Under the pieces are notes generated by a model that was given only the letters and a program-made list of their open reading frames with translations, ran no database searches and was not told the DNA's origin. A stretch of DNA of 64,000 bases from assembly GCF_004348545.1 (NCBI RefSeq), contig NZ_SMKL01000021.1, positions 1 through 64,000 of the forward strand, given 5' to 3'. Positions 56,594-64,000 of this stretch are shown one piece after another (the stretch's first letter is position 1; the number at the start of each line of letters is the position of its first letter). A program made the position numbers and the translations under genes. Origin of the DNA: Jiangella ureilytica. GTDB taxonomy: Bacteria > Actinomycetota > Actinomycetes > Jiangellales > Jiangellaceae.

Positions 56594-59581
56594 TCAGTCG
56601 AAGGCGTCCTCGGCCAGCAGCGAGGGCAGCGCGGCCGGTTCGGCGAGGGCCTCGGCGAGCAGCCAGCGCAGGTCCCAGCGGCCGGCCGTCCACGCCAGCC
56701 CGCGCGCGAGGCCGTCGGTGGTCGCCGCGTGGACGTCGTCGCCGTCGACCCACCAGTCGACCGCGGTTCCGCCGACCCGCAGGTCGTCGTGCTCCACGTA
56801 CGTCCGTGGCGCCGAGCCGAGCACGGCGGCCACGACGTCCGGCACCGGCTGGGACCGGCCGTCGCCGTCCAGGGCGGCGTCGTGCACCTCCGAGGCGAGG
56901 TCGACGTCGAGCAGGTCGGCGAGCGCGGCCGGGCCTGGGACCACCGCCGTCAGCCCGAGCTGCAGCCAGTGCGGCCCGTCGCACACCACGACCGATGCCG
57001 CGGGCACCACCCGGCTGCCGGCGCCGTCGGCCACGCGCACACGCGGAGGCGGCCGCACCCCGGCCGGGTCGTGCGCGGCCAGCACGTCGTAGACCTGCGC
57101 CAATGTTGCGGCGGGCAGCTCGAGATCGTCCTCGGCCAGGCGGGCGAGGACCGCGCCGGGGTCGAGGTCCTCGGGTTCGCGGGCCAGCCCGACGGCGGCG
57201 GCGAAGGCGTCGTCGAGCGGGATGTCGGCGACGGGCAGGACGGCGCGCACCACCGGCGCCGATCCCGGCAGGGCCAGCCCGGTCAGCGCCCGGCCGCCGA
57301 CGCGTGCGTGCCGGCGCAGCCACCAGGCGGTGTACGACGGCGCCGATCGGGGGCTCCCGTCGCCCAGCGTCAGCCGCACCGGGTCGACGACGGCGGCGCG
57401 GGCGTCGGCGTCGTCGGCGAGCCACTCGAGCACGTGCGGCCAGGCGTCGTCGCGGACGAGGTCGAGGTCGGCGACGGCGGCGAACTCGCTCATGAGCGGG
57501 GGCACGTCCTGGCGCGGCAGGCCGGCGAGCACGTCGTCGATCCACGCGTCCTCGTCGTCGAGGTCGTGCCAGGTGTCCGGCTCGAGCGTCACGTCGGTGT
57601 CGCGGACGACGGCGAAGCCGTCACGCACCCCGACCGCCCGGAGCACCGCCGGGCCGAAGCCCTCGACCAGCGAGGGCGCGACGGTGAACTCGGCCGGGTC
57701 GGCGTCGAGGGCGTCGAGCAGCGCCGACCCGGGCAGCAGCAGCTCGCGCGCCGGAGCGACGGCGCCCGTGGCGTCGGGCAGCGGCAGCCCGGCCAGCCAC
57801 GGCTCCGCGGCGACATCGAGTCCGGACTCGGCGACCAGCCGCAGCACGGCCTCGGCGACGGGCGCGGGGTCGTCGTCGCTCTCGGCGAGGTCGGCCACGG
57901 CGCCCTGCACCATCGGGTCGCGCAGCACCGAGGCCGCCGTCGCGTCGAGCGCGCCGAGCCGGTGCAGCAGCGGGTGGACGGCGTCCGGGGCGATGACGCG
58001 CAGGTCGAACGGCGCCAGCAGCTCCGGGCCGACCTCGCCTGCCACCAGCAGCCCACGCGGCCCGCGGACCAGCCGGCCGTCGGCCAGCGGCACCGGCAGC
58101 GCCCCCAGCGACTCCTGGTCCGAGCCGTCGAGCGCGTCGTACAGCGCCCGCCACCCGGCCGGCTCGAGCCGCTCACCGGCCAGCTCGTCGACCACGTCGG
58201 CCAGCGGGACCACCGTCGCGCCGAGCCCGGCCAGCACGTCGGCCCGCCACCAGTCGCGCGCCGGCAATCCACGCACGACGCCACCCAGCACCGCCGGGTC
58301 GCCGGTCCGGCTCAGCCCGTCGACCAGCGTGACCTCGGTGGGCCGCAACCGCGCTCCGTCGGCGCCGGGTACGAACGCACTGGCAGCGAGCGCCGTTCTG
58401 GCCGCCCGATGCAATGCGGCGTCCACCGCGTCGGCGCCGAGCGGTCCCGGCACCAGCCCGAGCACCGCCGCACCCAGCCCGGCGGCGGCCGGACCCGCCG
58501 GGACGAACGAGGCCACCAGCTCGGCATAGACCTCGCCGGCCGCCGCCACGATCAGGTCGGCCAGCGGTCCGGGCGCCACGCGCCGGCGCGAGGAGTCCAG
58601 CGGCAGCCCGGCCACGACCAGCGCCGGCAGATCGGTCCGGTCATCGGTCGGCGTCGGCGCGTGCACGACCGACGGGAGGGACGGCGGCAGCGCACCCGGC
58701 ACGCGCACCCCCGCCTCGTCGGACCGGACCGGCACCGCCACCGTCACCGACCAGCCCGGCTGCGACCGCTCCTCGAACGGCCGGTCGGCCAGCAGCTCGC
58801 CCCGCGCTACGCCGGTGCGGGTCGCCAGCCGCCAGACGCGCTCGCCGATGCGGCGCTGCGTCAGGCCGGGCGCCAGCTCGTCCGGCTCACCCGCGGACAG
58901 CCGCCGGGCGGCGCCGTCGACGTCGACGACCAGCTCGCCCAGCCACGGGAGCGCCAGCAGCAGGGCGTCGTCGACCTCGGTGAGCAGCCGCCGGGCCAGC
59001 CGGACGGCGTCGTCGTCGCGCAGGGGCAGCTCGACGGCGGTGTCGTAGCCCGCCGGAACGGCGCCCGCCGCATACCCCACCGGGAACGGCAGCCGCAGCA
59101 CGGGAACCGCCGGTCCGCGCCGGACCAGCTCGTCGGCCAGAGCCGGCACCCTCGCCGCCTCAGCCAGCGCATCGGCCCGCGACCACTCCACCCCGGTCCC
59201 GGACGCCGTCAGCACCCGGGGCTCGTCGGTGACCGCCAGCACCGCCGCGAACCCGACGCCGAACCGGCCGACGGCGGCCTGGTCGCGCTTGGTCGACGCC
59301 CGCAGCGTCGACAAGCCCTCGACGCCCGCGGCGTCCAGCGCCGCGCCGGTGTTCGCGGCCAGCAGCGTCGACCCGGTCAGCCGCAGCAGCAGCCGGCCGG
59401 GAACACCCGCCCGAGCGGCGGCGTCGGCGGCGTTCTGGGCCAGCTCGACGACCACACGGTCGCGGTAGGCGCCGCGGACCAGCTCGTCCTCGGCGTTGGC
59501 GTCCTCGCGGAACCGGGCCGGCGACGCGGACCAGGCGGCCAGCACCCGCGAGCGCAGCGCCGCGGTGTCGAAGTCGTCCAC
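56594..59581 (-). CDS. sacsin N-terminal/GHKL ATP-binding domain protein
   Basis: 995 residues. The N-terminal ~200 residues are a GHKL ATPase of sacsin type: RVVVELAQNAADAAARAG (N box), LLAANTGAALDAAGVEGLSTLRASTKRD and GRFGVGFAAVLAVTDEPRVL (G2 box). The rest is Ala/Leu/Asp-rich without recognised domains. Bacterial members are of unknown role, perhaps chaperone-like. GTG 59581 follows TAACCT on the minus strand (overlapping the stop of the DUF3027 gene) by 8 nt, so it may be transcribed leaderless from inside the operon. This is a large core actinobacterial gene. Confidence 0.85.
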   Translation of the reverse strand: MDDFDTAALRSRVLAAWSASPARFREDANAEDELVRGAYRDRVVVELAQNAADAAARAGVPGRLLLRLTGSTLLAANTGAALDAAGVEGLSTLRASTKRDQAAVGRFGVGFAAVLAVTDEPRVLTASGTGVEWSRADALAEAARVPALADELVRRGPAVPVLRLPFPVGYAAGAVPAGYDTAVELPLRDDDAVRLARRLLTEVDDALLLALPWLGELVVDVDGAARRLSAGEPDELAPGLTQRRIGERVWRLATRTGVARGELLADRPFEERSQPGWSVTVAVPVRSDEAGVRVPGALPPSLPSVVHAPTPTDDRTDLPALVVAGLPLDSSRRRVAPGPLADLIVAAAGEVYAELVASFVPAGPAAAGLGAAVLGLVPGPLGADAVDAALHRAARTALAASAFVPGADGARLRPTEVTLVDGLSRTGDPAVLGGVVRGLPARDWWRADVLAGLGATVVPLADVVDELAGERLEPAGWRALYDALDGSDQESLGALPVPLADGRLVRGPRGLLVAGEVGPELLAPFDLRVIAPDAVHPLLHRLGALDATAASVLRDPMVQGAVADLAESDDDPAPVAEAVLRLVAESGLDVAAEPWLAGLPLPDATGAVAPARELLLPGSALLDALDADPAEFTVAPSLVEGFGPAVLRAVGVRDGFAVVRDTDVTLEPDTWHDLDDEDAWIDDVLAGLPRQDVPPLMSEFAAVADLDLVRDDAWPHVLEWLADDADARAAVVDPVRLTLGDGSPRSAPSYTAWWLRRHARVGGRALTGLALPGSAPVVRAVLPVADIPLDDAFAAAVGLAREPEDLDPGAVLARLAEDDLELPAATLAQVYDVLAAHDPAGVRPPPRVRVADGAGSRVVPAASVVVCDGPHWLQLGLTAVVPGPAALADLLDVDLASEVHDAALDGDGRSQPVPDVVAAVLGSAPRTYVEHDDLRVGGTAVDWWVDGDDVHAATTDGLARGLAWTAGRWDLRWLLAEALAEPAALPSLLAEDAFD

Positions 59582-59592
59582 GGAGCCGAAGG

Positions 59593-60372
59593 TTACGGCG
59601 CGTCGAGCTCCAGCGGCACCAGCTCGTAGCTGAGGGTGTCGACGACCGGCTCCGGGGTGTCGTCGGACGGCGCCGGCAGACGGACGTCGGTGTGCCCGCC
59701 GCAGCCGTGCGCGTGCGAGACGACCTTGCCGTCGAACGGGGTGCGCTCGTTGCTGCAGACTCCGAACGCGTGGCCGAGCGTGCCCGCCAGCATGACCGCG
59801 AACCCGCAGCTGCCGCACCGTCCGGGCGCGGCCTTGGCGATGTCGGACTGCGGGCCGGTGTCGCCCTCGAACCAGCGCTGGGCGGCGTCGTCGCGGCCCT
59901 CGCGCGACAGCACCCACTCGCGGCCGAGGCCGAGCTCCCGGATCACCTCGAGGGCGTCCTGGTCGTCGGCCGTGACGTAGCCGGGCTCGACGCGGTAGTC
60001 GTCCTCGGAGACCGGCAGCAGATCGCCGGGGCCGAGGTCCTCGGGCTTGACCCGCTCGTCCCACGGCACCCAGGCCGGGGCCAGGACGGCGTCGGCGCCC
60101 GGCAGCAGCACGCACTCGCTGACGGTGACGGCCTTGGACCGCGACGCCCGGGTGACGGTGACGGCCCACCGCCAGCCGACGTAGCCGGCCAGCTCGCAGG
60201 CGAAGTAGTGGGTGACGACGCGCTCGCCCTCGGAGTCGTGGCCGAGGTGCGCGCCGACGGCGTCCTCGCTGCCGACGTCGACGGCGGCCGTCCGCGCGTC
60301 CTCGACGGCTTTGACGAGGACGGAGTCGGCCTTGACGGAGCGGGCACGGGGCGATGCGGCGGTCACAGTCAT
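59593..60372 (-). CDS. DUF3027 protein
   Basis: 259 residues. The family pattern is VVTHYFACELAGYVGWRWAVTVTRA, APAWVPWDERVKPEDLGPGDLLP and REGRDDAAQRWFEGDTGP, ending with a zinc-ribbon-like CGSCGFAVML...GVCSNERTPFDGKVVSHAHGCGGH (CxxC, C, HxHxC). No function is established. ATG 60372. It is directly followed by the sacsin-like gene (11-bp gap) and is divergent from an MFS permease; the cluster DUF3027-sacsin-MFS-cold-shock is a recurrent actinobacterial neighbourhood. Confidence 0.9.
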   Translation of the reverse strand: MTVTAASPRARSVKADSVLVKAVEDARTAAVDVGSEDAVGAHLGHDSEGERVVTHYFACELAGYVGWRWAVTVTRASRSKAVTVSECVLLPGADAVLAPAWVPWDERVKPEDLGPGDLLPVSEDDYRVEPGYVTADDQDALEVIRELGLGREWVLSREGRDDAAQRWFEGDTGPQSDIAKAAPGRCGSCGFAVMLAGTLGHAFGVCSNERTPFDGKVVSHAHGCGGHTDVRLPAPSDDTPEPVVDTLSYELVPLELDAP

Positions 60373-60465
60373 TGATTGTCGCAAACTCCGGCCATGATCG
60401 ACACATCGCGCCCGAAGGGAGGACATCCGCGTCAGCCGGCCGCCCCGATGAGGTTGGATGGGTGT

Positions 60466-62067
60466 GTGGCAGAGACGGATCCGCTCGCCGGTCCGCCCGA
60501 CGACGGCGGGCGGCGCGGCGCGCGCGACGACGGCGGGCGGTACGAGTCCCCGTTCGCCGAGCGTGGGCCGTCCGGCGGCGCCGACGACGCCGACGCGGGC
60601 GGGGCCGGGGCGCAGGATCCGCCGCACGACTCCACCCGCACCATGCCGCCCCCGCCGACCCCCGGCGCGCGCGTGCGCCGCGCCGCCGGGGCCACCGGCC
60701 GGGCCGCGAAGTCCGCCGCCGCCGGCACGTCCCGCGCGGCCCGCGTCAGTGCCGGCCGCCTGCACCGCGCCGCCGAGGCCAAGGGCGCCGGCCAGACCGG
60801 CCTGTCGCGGCTGATCGAGCTCAACGCCGCCAGCGCGTTCGCCGACGCCCTGGTCACGGTGGCGCTGGCCGGCACGCTGTTCTTCTCGGCCTCGACGTCC
60901 GAGGCACGCGGCAACGTTGCGCTGTACCTGCTGCTGACCATGGCGCCGTTCGCCGTCGTCGCGCCGGTGCTCGGGCCGTTCCTCGACCGGTTCAGCCACG
61001 GCCGGCGCTGGGCCATCGGGTTCACGGCGGCCACGCGCGGCTTCCTCGCCTGGGTGGCCGCCGACGCCGTCATCGACGGTGGGGTGTGGCTGTACCCGGC
61101 GGCGCTGGGCGTGCTGGTCGGGCAGAAGGCGTACGCCGTCACCCGGGCCGCCGCCGTGCCCCGGCTGCTCCCCGAGGGTTGGACGCTGGTGGCGGCGAAC
61201 TCCCGGCTGCAGCTCGCCGCGACGCTGGGCACGGCCGCCGGCGCGCCGGTCGGACTGGCGCTGGCGCAGATCGGCGACGACTGGCCGCTGCGGGCGGCGT
61301 TCTTCGCCTACGTGGGCACGACGGTGCTGGCGATCCTGCTGCCCAAGCGGGTCGACCTGTCCGAGGGCGAGGAGGCGGCGTCGCTCACCGATGGCGGCGA
61401 GGACGAGACCCGTCCGGGCGGGAAGCCGCGGAAGTTCCGGGTCGGCCCGGCGGTGGTCCGCGCGCTGCGGGCGAACACCGCGCTGCGCTGGCTGTCCGGG
61501 TTCATGACGATGTTCATGGCGTTCGTGCTGCGCGAGGAGCCGGTCGCCGGGCTCGACGACCTCGTCCTGCTGGGCATCGTCGCGGCCGCAGCCTGGCTGG
61601 GCAGCACCATCGGGTCGTCGGTCGGCGCGCTGGTGCAGGCCCGCAGCCCCGACCGCACCATCATCGTCCTGGTCGGGTTCGGCGCCGCGAGCACACTGGT
61701 CACCGCCGTGTTCTGGAACCTGCTGACGGTGATCCTCATCGGGCTGGCGGCCGGTTTCGCCCAGCAGCTCGGCCGGCTCTCGCTCGACGCCGTCGTGCAG
61801 CGCGACGTGCCGGAGAAGAACCGGTCCAACGCCTTCGCCCGGTCCGAGACGCTGCTGCAGCTCGGCTGGGTGGCCGGTGGCGCCGTGGGCATCGTGCTGC
61901 CGCTCATCCCGTGGGTCGGCATGGGCACGGCGACGCTGGTCATGCTGGCCGGGCTGGTGTTCGCGCTGCGGGTGCGCCCGCAGCGGCGCACCGCGACGGC
62001 GCCGGCCGACCGCACGCCGCCGTCGCACCCCGCGCCGCCACCGGCCCGCACGCCGGACGACTACTGA
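60466..62067 (+). CDS. MFS permease with long cytoplasmic N-terminus
   Basis: 533 residues. The first ~115 are hydrophilic (PPHDSTRTMPPPPTP, ARVRRAAGATGRAAKSAAAGTSRAARV), then ~12 membrane helices: NAASAFADALVTVALAGTLFF, LLLTMAPFAVVAPVLGPFLDR, and so on. Substrate unknown. GTG 60466 is chosen over ATG 60448 because a TTGGAT box lies 6 nt upstream; either is possible. Convergent with the cold-shock gene (6 bp). Divergent from DUF3027. Confidence 0.85.
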   Translation: MAETDPLAGPPDDGGRRGARDDGGRYESPFAERGPSGGADDADAGGAGAQDPPHDSTRTMPPPPTPGARVRRAAGATGRAAKSAAAGTSRAARVSAGRLHRAAEAKGAGQTGLSRLIELNAASAFADALVTVALAGTLFFSASTSEARGNVALYLLLTMAPFAVVAPVLGPFLDRFSHGRRWAIGFTAATRGFLAWVAADAVIDGGVWLYPAALGVLVGQKAYAVTRAAAVPRLLPEGWTLVAANSRLQLAATLGTAAGAPVGLALAQIGDDWPLRAAFFAYVGTTVLAILLPKRVDLSEGEEAASLTDGGEDETRPGGKPRKFRVGPAVVRALRANTALRWLSGFMTMFMAFVLREEPVAGLDDLVLLGIVAAAAWLGSTIGSSVGALVQARSPDRTIIVLVGFGAASTLVTAVFWNLLTVILIGLAAGFAQQLGRLSLDAVVQRDVPEKNRSNAFARSETLLQLGWVAGGAVGIVLPLIPWVGMGTATLVMLAGLVFALRVRPQRRTATAPADRTPPSHPAPPPARTPDDY

Positions 62068-62073
62068 GCCCGG

Positions 62074-62457
62074 TCAGGCCTCGAGGTCGTCGGCCACCGC
62101 ACGCAGGACGGTCCCGACCTTGTGCGCCGCCTTCGGATCGGGGTGCCGGCCGCGCCGGTAGGTGTTCGACAGCCCGTCGAGCAGCTTGATGAGGTCTTCG
62201 ATGATGGTCACCATGTCGTCGGGCTTCTTCCGCGTGGCCGCGGACACCGACGGGAGGGGGTCGAGGACGCGCACCGACAGCGCCTGCTCTCCCCTGCGAC
62301 CCTCGGCCACCCCGAACTCCACCCGCTGACCCGGCTTCAGGGCGGTGACGCCCGCGGGCAGCGCGGACGAGTGCACGAACACGTCGCCGCCGTCGTCCTT
62401 CGAGAGGAACCCGAAGCCCTTCTCGGTGTCGAAAAACTTGACCTTGCCGGTTGGCAC
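62074..62457 (-). CDS. cold-shock domain protein with C-terminal extension
   Basis: 127 residues. The cold-shock domain is at the start: PTGKVKFFDTEKGFGFLSKDDGGDVFVHSSALPAG, with RNP1 (KGFGFL) and RNP2 (VFVHSS) intact; then RVEFGVAEGRRGEQALSVRVL. The extra ~60 residues (MVTIIEDLIKLLDGLSNTYRRGRHPDPKAAHKVGTVLRAVADDLEA) are helical and typical of the actinobacterial long form. It binds single-stranded RNA or DNA and acts as an RNA chaperone. GTG 62457 has an AGAGG site; earlier starts add only unstructured residues. Confidence 0.92.
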   Translation of the reverse strand: MPTGKVKFFDTEKGFGFLSKDDGGDVFVHSSALPAGVTALKPGQRVEFGVAEGRRGEQALSVRVLDPLPSVSAATRKKPDDMVTIIEDLIKLLDGLSNTYRRGRHPDPKAAHKVGTVLRAVADDLEA

Positions 62458-62586
62458 GGCTGACCTCTTCGTGTCGGGGGGACCGGACATTTCTCCCGTC
62501 GCCGGGAGACCTCACAAGACTAAGGCCGACGACGGCCTGTCGGCCGCTCCGGGGGCGATCAATCCGATGACGTAGCGTCGTCGCCC

Positions 62587-63366
62587 ATGGTGGAGGTTCT
62601 CCCGGTCGTGCGCGCGGTCCGCTACGTCGAGCCGCTGCGCGAGGGCGGGTCGCTGCCCGGCCTGGTCGAGGGCGACGATCTCGGCACCTACGTCGTGAAG
62701 TTCCGCGGCGCCGGCCAGGGCACGAAGTCGCTGGTCGCGGAGATCGTGGTCGGCGAGCTGGCCCGGCGCCTCGGCATCCGGGTGCCCGACCTCGTGCTCA
62801 CCGACCTCGACGAGGCGATCGCCCGGCGCGAGCCGGACCCGGAGATCCAGGAGCTGCTGCTCGCCAGCGTCGGGCTGAACCTCGGCATGGACTTCCTGCC
62901 GCGATCGCTGGGCTACGACGGCCACGGGAGGCGAGCCGACGCCGTCGACGCCGCGAAGGTGCTCTGGCTCGACGCCCTCACCGTCAACGTCGACCGCAGC
63001 TGGCGCAACCCGAACCTGCTGACCTGGCACGGGAGGCTCTGGGCCATCGACCACGGCGCCGCCCTGCTGTTCCAGCACACCTGGCCGGGGGTCGAGAGGT
63101 TCGCCGCCCGGCCGTACCCGATCGACGACCACGTGCTGGCGTTCGCGGCGGACGAGCTGCCGGCGATCGACGCGGCGCTCGCGCCGCAGGTGACGCCGTC
63201 GGCGCTGGCCGAGATCCTCGCGCTGGTGCCGGACGACTGGCTGCCCGAGGTGCCGGGCCTGTCCGATGGCGCCGCCGGGCCGGACGCCGTGCGCGCCGTC
63301 TACGTCGACCACCTCGCCGCCCGCGCCGCGGAGTCGGCGGCCTGGCTTCCGGCGGTCGCGGCATGA
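62587..63366 (+). CDS. HipA-family kinase
   Basis: 259 residues. YVVKFRGAGQGTKSLVAEIVVGELARRLGIRVP gives the ATP lysine region; VLWLDALTVNVDRSWRNPNLL the catalytic Asp/Asn loop; LWAIDHGAALLF the metal Asp (DHG). HipA kinases phosphorylate a protein target (GltX in E. coli); in this stand-alone actinobacterial group the target is unknown and no HipB antitoxin is present. ATG 62587 follows TAGCGT (62573-62578) by 8 nt. The stop overlaps the DUF3037 start. Confidence 0.85.
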   Translation: MVEVLPVVRAVRYVEPLREGGSLPGLVEGDDLGTYVVKFRGAGQGTKSLVAEIVVGELARRLGIRVPDLVLTDLDEAIARREPDPEIQELLLASVGLNLGMDFLPRSLGYDGHGRRADAVDAAKVLWLDALTVNVDRSWRNPNLLTWHGRLWAIDHGAALLFQHTWPGVERFAARPYPIDDHVLAFAADELPAIDAALAPQVTPSALAEILALVPDDWLPEVPGLSDGAAGPDAVRAVYVDHLAARAAESAAWLPAVAA

Positions 63367-63737
63367 TCGCGTTCGAGTACGCCGTCCTCCGCGTGGTCCC
63401 GCGGGTCGAGCGGGCCGAGTTCGTCAACGCCGGCGTCATCGTCTACAGCCAGAAGGCCGGTTACCTGAACGCGGCCACGCGCGTCGACGGCGACCGGCTG
63501 CGGGCCCTCGATCCGGAGGCCGACGTCGAGGCGATCACGGCCGCCGTCGAGGCCTACGCGCGCGCCTGCGCCGACCCCGACACGGCCGGCCCGGTGGGGG
63601 CCACGGCGATCGGCGAGCGGTTCCGCTGGCTGACGGCGCCGCGCAGCACCATCGTGCAGACCGGGCCGGTGCACGCGGGGCTCACCGACGATCCGGCCGG
63701 CGAGCTGGACCGGCTGCTGCGGCGTCTCGTGCTCTGA
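63363..63737 (+). CDS. DUF3037 protein, partner of HipA-like kinase
   Basis: 124 residues: FEYAVLRVVPRVERAEFVNAGVIVYSQKAGYL, then RFRWLTAPRSTIVQTGPVHAGLTDDPAGELDRLLRRLV, the complete family pattern. Its ATG overlaps the kinase stop (ATGA). HipA-like and DUF3037 genes are almost always paired, and the DUF3037 protein may be a substrate or regulator; not proven. Confidence 0.9.
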   Translation: MIAFEYAVLRVVPRVERAEFVNAGVIVYSQKAGYLNAATRVDGDRLRALDPEADVEAITAAVEAYARACADPDTAGPVGATAIGERFRWLTAPRSTIVQTGPVHAGLTDDPAGELDRLLRRLVL

Positions 63738-63747
63738 CGCCGGCGGC

Positions 63748-64000
63748 TCAGGTCGGGGTGCCGACGTAGTCGTCGAGCCAGTACGGGAAGTCGAGCAGGT
63801 CGGCGAAGACGACGTCGGCGCCGGCCTCGCGCAGCGCGACGGCGTCGTGCGTCCCGGTGGTGACCCCGATGGCGTAGGCGCCGGCCGACCGGGCGCCGAT
63901 CATGTCGCCGGGGTGGTCGCCCACGTAGACGTCGGCGCCACGCTCGCGCAGGGCCGTGCCCTTGGTCTCGGCGTACCGCTCGCCGACGACGTCGTCGACC
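63748..64000 (-). CDS. HAD-superfamily phosphatase, C-terminal part (cut by window end)
   Basis: The last 83 residues are in the window: YAETKGTALRERGADVYVGDHPGDMIGARSAG (motif III Lys, motif IV GDxxxD) and AIGVTTGTHDAVALREAGADVVFADLLDFPYWLDD. This is the phosphoglycolate phosphatase-like HAD group. The N-terminal motifs I and II lie beyond the edge. It is convergent with the DUF3037 gene across 10 bp. Confidence 0.82.
   Translation of the reverse strand, partial: VDDVVGERYAETKGTALRERGADVYVGDHPGDMIGARSAGAYAIGVTTGTHDAVALREAGADVVFADLLDFPYWLDDYVGTPT

Overview
This is a gene-dense window from a very GC-rich actinobacterium. The evidence is strongly G/C-biased third codon positions, many GTG starts, many apparently leaderless genes (a TANNNT box 6-8 nt before the start codon), and actinobacterial families (DUF2530, DUF3027, CGNR zinc finger, DtxR/IdeR, F420-type DDN reductase, SigJ-like ECF sigma factor). 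The genus cannot be proved from the sequence; a Jiangella- or Nocardioides-type soil actinomycete would fit. No rRNA, tRNA, CRISPR array, transposase or prophage gene was recognised. The first gene is cut at its 5' end and the last (a HAD phosphatase) is cut by the right edge.

Layout. 1-17 kb holds accessory metabolism and regulation: the end of an AfsR-type regulator, a divergent glycolipid-binding/CGNR pair around a palindrome, an ArsR-SRPBCC operon, YCII, SDR, DDN and FAD reductase genes, a PEP mutase-like enzyme, a PhyH dioxygenase, two AraC regulators, a KhtTU-type K+/H+ antiporter and an alcohol dehydrogenase. Three gene remnants lie between them (a fragment near 10.7 kb, a methyltransferase tail, a Uma2 nuclease). 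17-23 kb holds a secreted EEP-fold hydrolase and a 1334-residue caspase-like/SF1-helicase/nuclease-like fusion. 22.4-31.8 kb holds a GH63-like glycosidase with a divergent ROK repressor, an M23 peptidase with a 9-codon leader ORF, an FtsX remnant, a YCII-sigma pair, and a zinc-type locus (L31 type B, FmdB-like protein, methyltransferase) with two Zur-like boxes. 32-42 kb holds Hsp20 under a HAIR operator, a MarR/VOC pair, an atypical PRPP synthetase, rhodanese-IdeR, an orphan ParA with a basic partner, and NagA.

42.7-43.7 kb has no ordinary gene. It has a strong promoter driving a probable structured RNA with a 12-codon ORF, then two inverted copies of a 130-140 bp element bracketing tandem repeats. 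43.7-64 kb is mostly core genes: pdxH, citrate synthase, serC, a 2'-5' RNA ligase, an MFS-MarR operon, a DUF2530 protein, an NCS2 purine permease, a pair of related membrane proteins with a shared Cys motif, a sacsin-like GHKL protein with DUF3027, an MFS permease, a cold-shock protein and a HipA-DUF3037 pair.

The most unusual items are the caspase/helicase/nuclease fusion, whose key catalytic residues look replaced in all three domains; three families of short dispersed repeats, each present twice; the RNA candidate at 42.8 kb; and the paired Zur-like boxes. All functions come from reading motifs; no database search was possible.
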